NCBI RefSeq assembly: GCF_963924675.1
Contig: NC_089231.1
Coordinates: 73,097,191 to 73,161,190, forward strand
Length of the DNA stretch: 64,000 nt
Direction of reading: 5' to 3'
Source: Phocoena phocoena
Lineage: Eukaryota > Chordata > Mammalia > Artiodactyla > Phocoenidae
Positions 51,560 through 61,292 of this stretch are shown here, one piece after another. The notes beneath the pieces were generated by a model. It did not search any database. It had not been told where the DNA came from and saw nothing but the letters and a program-made list of their open reading frames with translations. Position 1 is the first letter of the stretch, and each line of letters starts with the position of its first letter. The position numbers and the translations under genes were made by a program.

Positions 51560-51850
51560 AGACTAGAAATATGTCTGGGGTGGCAGTTCTGGCTGCCAAA
51601 TGGGCTCCTTGGTTCTTCTCCAAGTTGCATGTGCTGGGACTGAAATGTCCAACATGGCTCGCTCACTCGCATATCTGATGCCTGGGCTCAATGGCCGGGA
51701 CAGCTGGAGCTTCTTCAAATCCCCCTCCTTTCTACACAGCCTCTCCACTCAGCTAGCTTGGGCTTCCTCACAGCATGGCGGTCTCAGAGTAGTCAGGCTT
51801 CTTACATGGCGGCTGACTTCCACCAGAGAAAGAAATGTGAAATCTTGGGT
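51560..51850 (-). mobile_element. MLT1-type LTR fragment
   Basis: 'tccaacatggctcgctcact' (51647), 'cttcctcacagcatggcggt' (51763) and 'ggctgacttccaccagagaa' (51812) resemble the mid-part of reverse MaLR LTRs. Confidence 0.55.
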
Positions 51851-51879
51851 GTGTTTTCTATTTTGGTATGCTTGTTTAT

Positions 51880-52023
51880 TTTTATGAATGTATCATTTCT
51901 ATGCAAACACATATGATGAATGTGTGCTGTAAAAATTCAAACACTATGGAAAAGTGCAAAGATTAGAGGGGAAAAAAAACACTCAAGATTCCACTACCCA
52001 GAAATTAACATTTGGTGAACTTT
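51880..52023. repeat. Old LINE-like AT-rich fragment, family uncertain
   Basis: 'gctgtaaaaattcaaacact' and 'aagattccactacccagaaa' are phrases common in old L1 3' regions. It continues beyond the SINE insertion at 52226. Confidence 0.4.
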
Positions 52024-52038
52024 AATCAAGGAAACTTT

Positions 52039-52225
52039 CTTTTAATTTTTATTTATTTATGTGGCTGTGCCGGGTCTTAGTTGCAGCAGGCGGGGTCTTT
52101 AGTTGCTGCATGTGGGATCTTTTAGTTGAGGCATGTGGGATCTAGTTCCCTGACCAGGGATCGAACCAGGGCCCCTTGCATTAGGAATGCAGAATCTTAA
52201 CCACTGGACCACTAGGGAAATCCCA
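52039..52225 (-). mobile_element. CHR-type SINE (intermediate length)
   Basis: Reverse: 'gtggctgtgccgggtcttag' (52061), 'gggatcgaaccagggcccct', head 'ccactagggaaatccc'. 15-bp duplication 'aatcaaggaaacttt' / 'aaccaaggaaacttt' (52024 and 52226). Confidence 0.93.
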
Positions 52226-52269
52226 AACCAAGGAAACTTTTTACAACAAAAAATAAAAAGAGCAGAATG

Positions 52270-52391
52270 GGGAATTCCCTGGCTGTCCAGTGGTTAGGAC
52301 TCGGCACTTTCGCTGTGGTGGCCCAGGGTTTGATCCCTGGTTGGGGAATTAAGATCCTGCAAGCCGTGTGGCAAGGCCAAAAAAAAAAAAT
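52270..52391 (+). mobile_element. CHR-type SINE (short form)
   Basis: 'gggaattccctggctgtcca' at 52269 to an A12 tail at 52380-52390. It lies 45 bases after an oppositely oriented SINE. Confidence 0.92.
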
Positions 52392-52485
52392 CGACGAACG
52401 GATGGATGGATAGATGAGGGAGAGATGGGTGGATGGATGGATGGATGGGTGGGTGGGTGGTGGGTGGTTGATGAGTAAATGGAGA
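52392..52485 (+). repeat. (GGAT)n/(GGGT)n microsatellite
   Basis: GGAT units turning into GGGT units right after the SINE A tail. Confidence 0.9.
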
Positions 52486-52599
52486 AAACAAAAGATAGAG
52501 GAAAATTCTGACTGTTGAGGATTCTCAGAGCTGGGAAGAGAGACAATTAAGTTTCTCAGTGTTGGAAAAGTGGTGATGAGAGGCCCGTCACCCCAGACC

Positions 52600-53010
52600 A
52601 ATTACTACTATTACTATTACTGCCACTACTATTACTATCACTATTACTAGTAATATTACACTATTGTCACTATTACCACTATTACTATTATTGCCACCAC
52701 CGCTATTACTATACTATTACTGTTATGTTCACCACTATTGCTACTGTTGCTTTTACTGCCAGCAATACTGCTACTACTCTTACTACCACCATTACTGATA
52801 TTATCAGTACTATTACCACTGTTCCTATTGCCACCACCACCATTACTACTATTCCTAGTACTATTTATACTATTACTTCCACTATCACTACTCATTATAA
52901 CTACCACCACTATTGCTGTTATTACTACCAGTATTGCTACTATTACCACTATTACCGATATTACTATTACTGTTGCTGCCATGGTCACTACTATTGCTAC
53001 TTCTTCTCCT
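52600..53010 (+). repeat. ACT/ATT trinucleotide-rich tract
   Basis: About 400 bases of ACT, ATT, ACC and GCT triplets in irregular order. Frames on both strands stay open (Ser/Asn-rich or Thr/Ile/Tyr-rich) purely because of the triplet structure. Confidence 0.9.
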
Positions 53011-53149
53011 TCTCCCTTTTTGCCCTTCTGCTGTAATTTTTATTGTTATTTTTAAGTTATTACGAAGGTAACACATGTTCATGATAGAAAAATCAAGAAA
53101 GAGGTAATTTCAAAGACAAAACTCACCCTCAAATACCACCATCCAGAGG

Positions 53150-53645
53150 TGTCAGCCCCTGGCAGGTCCCATTCCTCAGTGGGGTCTGCAAGGCCCTCCA
53201 TGGCCAGCTGCTGCCCACCTTCCCATCTCATCTCCTCTCTGACCATGCGCTCCGGTCAGACCAAACCTCTGATGCCCCCAGACCCACCTGCCTTCCCTCC
53301 CCTTGTCTCTGGGCCTTTGCATGGGGCTGTTCCTTCTGCTTGGCATGGCCTTCCTCCTGTACTCCATCGGGCTCACCCCCATGCTCCCTGGACTCTGAGC
53401 AGAGACACAGATCCTCCAGGGAGTCTCTCTGAGCACCCCACCCCCTAGACTGGGTCAGGGGTCCCCTCTGGGCCCCAACCATCCCCGAGTGTCCCCTGCA
53501 GAAGTACACCTCACCCTTCTTTGTTTATCTGTCTTTCTTCTGCACTGTAGAAAGCAGGGACCATGTTGCATCACCTCTGTGTGCCCAGCATGGACCTGCC
53601 ACATAGTAGGGGCCTCCATACGTGTTTGTTGAATGAATAAGTGAA
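53150..53645 (+). mobile_element. L2 3' end, about 500 bp
   Basis: 'gggcctttgcatggggctgt' (53309), 'gcttggcatggccttcctcc', 'gtagaaagcagggaccatgt' (53547), 'cacatagtaggggcctccat', 'gtgtttgttgaatgaataag' (53621). The longest L2 in the window. Confidence 0.85.
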
Positions 53646-53929
53646 CGCGTCAGTCTGGAAAGGTTTCCTAGAAGAAGTGGCCTATAACCCATGCTCTCCT
53701 GGCGGTACTGGGGAAGAAAGCAGTCAGGGTGTAGGGCCAGGAAGCTTTTTCTACACCAAATGACAGCTGTCTGCATTGACTTTTGATCTGGGCTGTCACC
53801 TGGGCCCAGGGGCGCCATGTTTGCAAACGCACCAGGCTCCCACTGGGGTGTTTGAGGAGGGCAGTGTGCTCCCGCCCTCCCGCACCACTGAAGAGGCAGC
53901 GTCAGACACGAGAAGCAGCGTTCCTCTGT
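53646..53929. other. No gene recognised
   Basis: Single-copy-looking; nothing supported. Confidence 0.4.
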
Positions 53930-54100
53930 GCACTATTGATTTGTCGTAACTGCCTGCCGACAGACAAGGTGAACAGTTCACTTTTATGAATCCTTATTAA
54001 CAGTGTGGCAAGAAGTATTTCACTTTAAGTGCCCCCTTTTTGCTGAAAAAGAAAAAGAACAGAAAATGTAAATTATCTCATCACAGAGAGACGCTGAGAG
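53930..54100. promoter_or_regulatory. Candidate conserved non-coding element
   Basis: 'gcactattgatttgtcgtaa', 'cttttatgaatccttattaa', 'gaaaatgtaaattatctcat' form a repeat-free AT-rich islet. Confidence 0.4.
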
Positions 54101-54339
54101 CTCCGAGCTGGGACCTTCAGAGGAGACAGAACAGGGACTGGCTGGGACACGAGGAGGGGAGGCCCCTTCACGTCCCCTAAGTGGTCAAGGCTGGCTCCGT
54201 GGAGGTTCCCAAAGCCGAGGTCAGTGGGGAAGGCAAACTTGGCAGGGGGAGCGTGGCCATGCAGCCGAGGGCTGTGGAGCAGGTGGTTACAGCATGGAAG
54301 CCAAGTCTGTGCTTAATGGGCAAAGAGAAAAGTACAGGA

Positions 54340-54780
54340 ATGCTCATGGCAACCTTAAAAAAAAACGTAAAACTGGAAACAGTCTAAATGTCCTTCAACA
54401 AGGGACTAGATACACGTATATTATAATACAGCCATTTGAGTGGAATACTAGGCAGCTAAGAAAAAGAATGAGATCATCCCGTGTGGACCAATAGAGAAGA
54501 AAGTATATGAGATATTACTGAGTGGAAAAAGCAAGTTACAGGACAGTTTATAGTGTGCTCTCATTTACATAAAAGGAGGCATATATGTGCTTCATGTGCA
54601 TGAAAATTATGTAGAAAGAGTCGCACAAATATCTACTCACAGCAATTCTCTCTGGGAAGTGAGACCAAAGAACCGGGGATGGGGTCAGTTTTTGATTTTC
54701 ATTTCATTTACTTTCGTGCCAGTTTAATTTACTTTTTACGATGTGCAGTAGGACTTGTATTTTTTAAAAGTTTTAACTCT
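54340..54780 (+). mobile_element. Old L1 fragment (ORF2 end / 3' UTR)
   Basis: 'aaactggaaacagtctaaat' (54369), 'gtggaatactaggcagctaa' (54439), 'gtggaaaaagcaagttacag' (54522). Many changes, no open frame. Confidence 0.8.
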
Positions 54781-54900
54781 TTTAAAATGTTCAGCTCCAG
54801 GGGGGTAATTGAATTGTCTCCTTTATAACCTCCTCCATGGTTTGAGGTTTTTTTTTACAATAACCAACTAAGATGTCTGTAAGTATAAAAATGTAATACA

Positions 54901-55131
54901 GGGCTTCCCTGGTGGCACAGTGGTTGAGAGTCCGCCTGCCGATGCAGGGGACACGGGTTCGTGCCCCGGTCAGGGAAGATCCCACATGCCGCGGAGCGGC
55001 TGGGCCCGTGAGCCATGGCCGCTGAGCCTGCGCGTCCGGAGCCTGCGCGTCCGGAGCCTGTGCTCCGCAACGGGAGAGGCCACAACAGTGAGAGGCCCGC
55101 GTAATGCAAAAAAAAAAAAAAAAAAAAAAAA
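54901..55131 (+). mobile_element. CHR SINE, long form with internal 15-bp duplication
   Basis: 'gggcttccctggtggcacag' at 54901. The phrase 'gcctgcgcgtccgga' occurs twice in tandem (55026-55040 and 55041-55055) where sister copies have it once. A25-type tail. Duplication 'atgtaataca' (54891 and 55132). Confidence 0.97.
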
Positions 55132-55159
55132 ATGTAATACAAAATTTTTGAACAAGAAA

Positions 55160-55297
55160 ACACTGGTTTTGGAGTCAAGCCAATCTGGTTCTTGTTCTCA
55201 ATCTTCCTTCTACCAGCTGAGTGACATTAGGGAAATTACTTAATCTCTTTGGGCATCAATTTCCTCCAGCAATAGTGGATATTAATAGTATATACAG
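55160..55297 (+). mobile_element. MIR SINE interrupted by L1 and CHR insertions
   Basis: 'gctgagtgacattagggaaa' (55217), 'tttgggcatcaatttcctcc' (55248). The 3' end seems to resume after 55617 ('acagtaaatagtagctttag'). Confidence 0.75.
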
Positions 55298-55386
55298 ATA
55301 ATCTGCAAAAAACCCCACAACTGAATCCCTATGCTGTGTACCTGAAACTAACACAATATTGTAAATCAACTATACTTCAATTAAAA
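55298..55386 (+). mobile_element. Short 5'-truncated L1 3' end
   Basis: 'atgctgtgtacctgaaacta' (55331) and 'attgtaaatcaactatactt' are the L1 3' terminus of cetartiodactyl type, ending in A bases. 'aatagtatatacag' lies before (55284) and after (55387). Confidence 0.85.
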
Positions 55387-55400
55387 AATAGTATATACAG

Positions 55401-55600
55401 GGGCTTCCCTGGTGGCGCAGTGGTTGAGAGTCCGCCTGCCGATGCAGGGGATGCAGGTTCGTGCCCCGGTCTGGGAAGATCCCACATGCTGTGGAGCGGC
55501 TGCGCTCGTGAGCCATGGCCACTGAGCCTGTGCGTCCGGAGCCTGTGCTCCGCAACGGGAGAGGCCACAACAGTGAGAGGCCCGCATACCGCAAAAAAAA
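55401..55600 (+). mobile_element. CHR SINE, long form, inserted at the L1 tail
   Basis: 'gggcttccctggtggcgcag' at 55401. 17-bp duplication 'aaaaatagtatatacag' (55384-55400 and 55601-55617), which re-copies the L1 target site. Several CpG-to-TG changes make it older than the 48.5-kb copy. Confidence 0.96.
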
Positions 55601-55665
55601 AAAAATAGTATATACAGAGCAAGCATACAGTAAATAGTAGCTTTAGCCTTATAATTATCATTATC

Positions 55666-55999
55666 CCATCGAGAGAAATGGCAAACCCTTGCATGCCCTC
55701 CCAGTTGGTGAATTCATACCCATCCCTGTGACAGACCCTAGGAAGCTATTTTACATGATCCTCAAACAGTTTTTAGGTATGTAATTCATTTACAAATGGA
55801 ATCTTGGGTGGAAACCCAATACGTGTAAAACAGGAACAAGAACGTTTTAGTAGCATTCAAAGCGTGACATTTGTACTCAGGGATGTTTGCAGCCTCCCGG
55901 CCATCCTGCATCCTTCTTCCTTTTGGTGATAACATCCTGACCTTCCTTCGGGGGGGATTGTCCTTCCCCCTCTCTCAGCTCCCCACCCCCACCGGAGTT
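55666..55999. other. No gene recognised
   Basis: AT-rich to mixed sequence with no assigned repeat. Confidence 0.4.
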
Positions 56000-56385
56000 G
56001 GCATTTACTCAATGCCAAAGACATCCCCTGGCCACAGGGAAAGGTTCAAGGACCAGACTGTGACCAATGTGAGCCAGTCAGGCTTATGATTTCCATGCAA
56101 ACTATAGAGGGAAAGAAGGTCCTTTTTCTCCTAGATTTGAGCCTGAGATGGGGGTTGGGTAAGCCTAGAGCTGTCAGAGTTCACCCCTGGAGTCTAAGAA
56201 TGAAGCCAATACCCTGAAAGGCAGAGCTGAGAGATGGCGAATACTTGAACCCTGGTGACATCACGAGAGCCCCTGAATCACGCTGTGCCTGAAAGTAGCG
56301 CCACCTCTGGAGATTTTTGTTGCAAGAACCATTTATGCTCTAGCCAGTTGGGTTTTCTATCACTTGTGACCAAAGATAGGCTAAA
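56000..56385 (+). mobile_element. Old LTR-like repeat, family uncertain
   Basis: 'aggcagagctgagagatggc' (56219), 'gacatcacgagagcccctga' and 'agttgggttttctatcactt' (56346) resemble the 3' part of ancient ERVL/MaLR LTRs. No genes. Confidence 0.45.
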
Positions 56386-56532
56386 TAAGTTAATATATGT
56401 ATTCATAAAGCCAGTTAGGAAAAACAAGGAAGTTGCTTTGACAGATGTAAACATTTGAAATCAGGAGTTAGGGATGACAGGTGCTGTCTTGTATCAGCCC
56501 CACATCTAATTTATTTCCATATTTGTTTCTGT

Positions 56533-56652
56533 TTTTTTCTTTTGGCCACACTATACGGCATGCAGGATCTTAGTTCCCCAATGAGGGATTGAACCTATAC
56601 CCCCTGCAGTGGAAGCGTGGAGTCTTAACCACTGGGCTGCCAGGGAAGAACC
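56533..56652 (-). mobile_element. CHR-type SINE (short form)
   Basis: 'ggccacactatacggcatgc' (56543), 'gggattgaacctataccccc', 'gtcttaaccactgggctgcc' (56622). The head is damaged ('agggaagaaccc'). Confidence 0.88.
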
Positions 56653-56709
56653 CTGTATTTGGTTTTGATCGCCCAGCGTCAAGAAAATTTGGAATCACAG
56701 GTAAGTAGA

Positions 56710-56928
56710 GCAGCAGTTTAGTGTAGGACTTTGGTCCCCAGGCTCTGGAATAAGACAGTCTGGGTTCAAATCCCTACCCTGATCCTCAGCAGCTGTGTGA
56801 CCTGGGGCAAGTCACTTGACCTCTCTGAGTCTCCATTTCCTAACACCTACGTCACTGGAGGGTTGGAAGCAGTAGATGAGTTGCTCCGCGTGAAAGCATT
56901 TAAATAGTGCCTGACACCTGGCCTGGGT
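56710..56928 (+). mobile_element. MIR SINE, nearly full length
   Basis: 'agtctgggttcaaatcccta' (56757), 'gctgtgtgacctggggcaag' (56792), 'aatagtgcctgacacctggc'. An L1 is inserted at its 3' tail. Confidence 0.88.
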
Positions 56929-56945
56929 GAGCTCTTGTTATTATT

Positions 56946-57582
56946 ATTTTTTAACACCTTTATTGGAGTATAATTGCTTTACAATGGTGTGTTTCTGCTT
57001 TATAACCAAGTGAATCAGTTATACATATACATATGTTCCCATATCTCTTCCCTCTTGCATCTCCCTCCCTCCCACCCTCCCTATCCCACCCCTCTAGGTG
57101 GTTACAAACCACCGAGCTGATCTCCCTGTGCTATGCGGCTGCTTCCCACTAGCTATCTATTTTACGTTTGGTAGTGTATGTATGTCCATGCCACTCTCTC
57201 ACTTTGTCACAGCTTACCCTTCCCCCTCCCCATATCCTCAAGTCCATTCTCTAGTAGGTCTGTGTCTTTATTCCCATCTTACCCATATGTTCTTCATGAC
57301 TTTCTTTTTTTTTATTTCTTAGATTCCATATATATGTGTTAGCATACGGTATTTGTTTTTCTCTTTCTGACTTACTTCACTCCGTATGACAGACTCTAGA
57401 TCCATCCACCTCACTACAAATAACTCAATTTCGTTTCTTTTTATGGCTGAGTAATATTCCATTGTATATATGTGCCACATCTTCTTTATCCATTCATCCG
57501 ATGATGGACACTTAGAGTGTTTCCATCTCCTGGCTATCTCATGTACCAAAATGTTCATTGCAGCTATATCTACAATAGCCAG
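56946..57582 (-). mobile_element. 5'-truncated L1 (3' UTR and ORF2 end)
   Basis: The T-run at 56948 is the complement of the A tail, followed by 'aacacctttattggagtata' (L1 3' terminus). The left edge reads 'gagctcttgttattatt' (56929) and the right edge 'gagctcttattatt' (57583): a target-site duplication with a 3-base difference. About 640 bp of a 6-7 kb element remain. Confidence 0.93.
57319..57558 (-). pseudogene. L1 ORF2 protein C-terminal fragment
   Basis: It encodes the usual ORF2 tail around WIKKMWHIYTMEYYSAIKR (residues ~25-45 of the piece). The reverse transcriptase and endonuclease are absent because the copy is 5'-truncated, so it is not functional. Confidence 0.9.
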
Positions 57583-57590
57583 GAGCTCTT

Positions 57591-57994
57591 ATTATTCTGC
57601 TATGTTCCTGCTTGTCGGAGCACCTGTGTGCTGCCTCGAGCTGAGAGCTCTGAACGAAACCTCGCCTGCTACGTCAGTTTCATTGACAAACATCCCGAGA
57701 TGGCAAGGTAAGCTTTTACAAAACTTATTGGCAACTGCTTATCTGCGGCTTAGGGTTTTCTGGAGCGTGACCTCGGTGCTGTGCTCCAGGGGAAAGAGAT
57801 TCCTAGAGGAGTTTCAGGGACGTGAGCTTGAGCTCAGAGGGGACTATTCCAGTGCCTGACGTTGTCTAGGGATGGACCAGGCTGCCCTCCAGGCGATGAG
57901 CTCCCTGCGTTGGGAAAGAGTTCACAGTGAGGCTGGGCTGCCGTGCGGTAAACGTGTCGTAGTAAGGATGCCAGCGCCGGACAGAAGGAAGGCT
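57591..57994. other. No gene recognised
   Basis: Single-copy-looking DNA. 'ctttacaaaacttattggca' (57713) lies in a moderately AT-rich part. A + frame at 57470-57859 starts inside the L1 and is not credible. Confidence 0.4.
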
Positions 57995-58060
57995 TCATTC
58001 ATTCATTCATCAAATATTCACTGTGACCCAAGCAGTCGGCTGAACATCCCCCCCTCACTC
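57995..58060 (-). mobile_element. L2 3' tail
   Basis: 'cattcattcattcatcaaat' then 'attcactgtgacccaag'. Confidence 0.65.
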
Positions 58061-58599
58061 TCAGATTAGGTCATTTCATAAAGAATTTCTTGCTAAGATA
58101 GGAGGACTCCCTCTGCCAGCCTTCTAGGGGCCGTTTTTATTTTTAAAGAGGACCCCGTGTCAATGGTAAGAAAAGGGTCCCTAATGGTGGACTCCCGGGT
58201 GCTTGGGCAGCTCACCCGGGCATAGAGATGGGAGGAGGCCCACTCATCTCGCCTTGCATCTTGCATGACCAAAGTGGACGGAATAAGGGAGATGGACACG
58301 CTCCACACCCCCCAGGTGGGGTTTCGGATCAGAGTAGTGGGATTAACGTGACCGGATGAACATGTGACACATGTGCTATTTCATTTCATCTCAGCTGCCC
58401 TGGGCAGCTGTGAGGGTCCCCCAGGCAGGCAGTTTGGCCTCAGGCAGCCCTCCCCTTTCTGCCCACCCCCACCCACCAGAAGTCCTCAACCTCCTCCAGT
58501 GCAGGGTGAACAAACAGGCAGGCTGGGGATGACAGGTCTATCAAACTCCCATTTTCAGATGAGGCTCTAGAGGAAAAGGTCTGGCCTGAGGCCTGCCTC
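58061..58599. other. No gene recognised
   Basis: Mixed sequence with no assigned repeat. Confidence 0.4.
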
Positions 58600-58730
58600 C
58601 ACAACTCCCATAATCCTCCCAAAACCTCCGAGGGTGGTTTTATGCCCATTTCACAGGTGTAGAAATAGAGGCCCAGAGAAGCAAGTCACTTGCCCAAAGT
58701 CTCATGTGAGCTGAGCCGAAGCTCAGCCCA
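58600..58730 (-). mobile_element. MIR SINE fragment
   Basis: 'gcccatttcacaggtgtaga' (58644), 'gaggcccagagaagcaagtc' (58669). Confidence 0.82.
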
Positions 58731-58979
58731 GTTCCATCTCATTTCTCATCCTGGGGTTTGCCCTTCCTTGTGGCCTCCCTGAGTAAGACCGTGCAGGAGA
58801 AAGAGTGGGTTGCACAGGCCCATTTCTCGCTCAGGGGGCAGTGTGTGTATTTGGGGGGAGTGGGCTGCAGGCCTGTGGTGGGAAACCATTGACCCGCCTC
58901 TTTCTCTGCAGCCTGGGGAATATCTGACCCCCAACAGGGGCTGCAGGTGTAGCAAATACATCTTTATGTTTCTTCCTCT

Positions 58980-59090
58980 AAATGTAAACGGCCGACGAGC
59001 GGGATGTTATGGGATTTGGTAATATAAAAAAACAACAGAAGAGTAATTTGCATTAGGTGTGTGACAAAATCTCAAGAGACAAGTGTTCCT
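58980..59090. promoter_or_regulatory. Candidate conserved element with octamer motif
   Basis: ATTTGCAT at 59046-59053 in 'gagtaatttgcattaggtgt', preceded by 'ggatgttatgggatttggta'. Repeat-free. Confidence 0.4.
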
Positions 59091-59163
59091 CCGCTCTCGG
59101 TTCTGTCCTGGGTCTCCACCTTGGAGGGTGGTGAGGGTCACGGAGGAATGAGTGGGCCCTTCA

Positions 59164-59290
59164 TGTCCCTCTCTCCCTCTCTCCCTCTCTTCCTCCTCTT
59201 CCCTCTCTCTCACCTCTCCTTTTGTCTTTCTGCCTCCCTAACCTCTCCTCCCTTTCCCAGCTCTCTGATTTTCTCTCTCCCCAACCCCCA
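59164..59290 (+). repeat. Polypyrimidine (CCCT/TCTC)n tract
   Basis: About 125 nearly pure C/T bases with mirror-like CTCTCCCTCTC runs, a triplex (H-DNA) candidate. Confidence 0.8.
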
Positions 59291-59319
59291 AGAACCCCTC
59301 TGGTGCAGCACTGCACCAA

Positions 59320-59450
59320 GAAGTAATTTATAAAGCAGATGTTTATTGCAAGGCTTCACACAAGCCTGGTGCCTTGCCAAACGTTATAGTAAATGGAGGC
59401 TGTGTTTAACTACTGATCGATGTAAAGTTGGGACGAGACAGGCCTGGAAA
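59320..59450. promoter_or_regulatory. Weak candidate conserved element
   Basis: 'gaagtaatttataaagcaga' and 'ttaactactgatcgatgtaa' with no repeat match. Confidence 0.25.
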
Positions 59451-59659
59451 CTGCCTTTGGTCTAGACTCTCTTCTCCGTTTCAGGGAAGGCAGGAGGTCT
59501 CGGCCCTCCATCTCTCAGCCCGTCCAGAGCCAAGGCCTGGACAGCAGCAAGGAAGGAGGATGTGGGCTTATAAGTAGCTACTGACCCACTGGCTTCTAGG
59601 AAATGGCTTTGGCGAGAGGAGACCCAATTCTGCTATTGTCCTTTACTTGCCATCCCATT

Positions 59660-59780
59660 ACTGTGGAGGCCTAGTCTGTGCCAGGCATCGGGGTTACAGT
59701 GATTAATCAATTTCTCCCAGTGCCTGGACTAAGAGCTTTACATACATTATCATTCAATCTAACATAAGACAGGTGTGGTA
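59660..59780 (-). mobile_element. MIR/L2 3'-end fragment
   Basis: 'gtctgtgccaggcatcgggg' (59673), 'gagctttacatacattatca' (59732). Confidence 0.65.
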
Positions 59781-59784
59781 GCCA

Positions 59785-60245
59785 GGCTCCAAGTCAGCCC
59801 TCAGTGATCCCTGCCTCCTGGTATTCATCTGCTGTGTAGTCCTCTCCTGCATGAAGAGACTGACCTTTGTAACCAACATTGCAGAAATGACAGTTGTGAC
59901 TTCCAAGCCTCCCTCATTAAAGACATTGTAGCCTCTACCTTGCTCTATTGGATCACTTGCTCTAGGCGAAGCCAGTAGCTATATCATAAGGACACTCAAG
60001 CAGCTATGGGAAGCTCCACATGGGGAGGAACTGAGGAACCACTTTGGGGAGTGGAACCTCCAGTCCAAACAAGCCTTCAGGTGAGACTGCAGCCCTGGCT
60101 GACACAACAGCTGCTCATGAGAGACCCTGAGCCATAAACACCCAGCTAAGTTGCTCCCAAATTCCTGACCCTCAGAAACTATGAGATACTAAGTGGTTAT
60201 TGTGGTAAGCCACCAAGTTTTGGAGTAATAGATAACTAATATAAT
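59785..60245 (+). mobile_element. MLT1-type MaLR solo LTR
   Basis: 'tgtgacttccaagcctccct' (59896), 'gagaccctgagccataaaca' (60121), 'gccaccaagttttggagtaa' (60210), 'tagataactaatata' at the end. LTR only. Confidence 0.78.
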
Positions 60246-60470
60246 AGCCACGGGAAAGAAGGAAACAAAAGGAAGACTGGTAAATAGGAAACAAAACAAA
60301 TATGACAAGAAAGAGTGCAACCATATAATCACATAATTATATAATCACTATATATGGATATAGATTTTAAAAATCTACTTATATGTTGATGGCATATATT
60401 TTATATATGATAGTATAATCACAATAAATGTGAATGAGTTAAATTCACCAATTAAAAGAAAAAATATTAT
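60246..60470 (+). mobile_element. L1 fragment (start of ORF2 region)
   Basis: 'aataaatgtgaatgagttaa' (60423) and 'attcaccaattaaaagaaaa' correspond to the first codons of the L1 endonuclease. The upstream AT-rich part is degraded. Confidence 0.65.
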
Positions 60471-60479
60471 TTCATTCTT

Positions 60480-60645
60480 TCCTTCAAATAATCCCATAAG
60501 AGGCATTTTACACCCACTTTACAGATGAAGGAGTTAGGTAGGCTCAGAATGGGGGGAGAAACTTGCCCAAGGTCTCCCAACTCAAGACTAATAAGGTTGG
60601 GATTCAAACCCAGGTCTTTCTAACTATAAAACCCAAAGCTCTTAC
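60480..60645 (-). mobile_element. MIR SINE
   Basis: 'ccactttacagatgaaggag' (60514), 'gggattcaaacccaggtctt' (60599). Confidence 0.85.
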
Positions 60646-60659
60646 ACCATACTGTATTG

Positions 60660-60760
60660 TTAGCTCCTTTGGATAGAAGAGGAAACTGAGACTCAGAAGG
60701 GGTGGGTGACTTGCCCGGGGTCACACAGCAAGTCGTTTCAAAACTGGAGCCAGAACTGGG
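60660..60760 (-). mobile_element. MIR SINE fragment
   Basis: 'agaggaaactgagactcaga' (60678), 'ggggtcacacagcaagtcgt' (60717). Second reverse MIR in tandem. Confidence 0.85.
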
Positions 60761-60994
60761 GAAGATTTGTTGTCTGGTGTCTGCCTCCATGAACTTCAGG
60801 GCTCTGCCATCAAAGCACAAGGATCTCATGGGTCTTCTATCTTCATAGCTGCTTAAGACAGCTGGGGACCTTTGGCTGTGGCCAGAGAGACCCTGTGGGG
60901 TCAGGTTGGGAGTGTTTTCAGGGAAGAACACCAGCACAAAGCAACGTGCAGGGGTACAGAGTGGGGGTGGCTCATGCATCGAGCTGAACTCCAG

Positions 60995-61115
60995 TAATTA
61001 CATCAGGACCAGCAGCATAATTTGTATCTGGGTGATGAATGTCTGTGTTTTCGGGCCTGATTGCCCTATTTACATTTGGAATTTGCTGATCTATTATTAA
61101 TGTCTGCTGGAGGCC
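60995..61115. promoter_or_regulatory. Candidate conserved element
   Basis: 'agtaattacatcaggaccag' (60993), 'agcataatttgtatctgggt', 'cctatttacatttggaattt', 'gatctattattaatgtctgc' in a repeat-free islet with several TAAT/ATTA cores. Confidence 0.42.
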
Positions 61116-61292
61116 AGGGTGACAGGCATGAGCAGCTGGGGAGTCCCCTCCCCCCTGATCCTGGGAGTACTAGCTCTTAGGCCCTAGCTCCCCAAAGTCC
61201 CACCTTAGTCCCCTTTGTGTGACCCTGACTTTCACAGGGCTCTTGGACCAACTGGCAGAGGGGTTGACCTGGGATGAGGTTTCCCAACCTCT

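Noticed and set aside
52656..53055. Ser/Asn-rich and Leu-rich frames
   Set aside because: Same cause: the ACT/ATT triplet tract.
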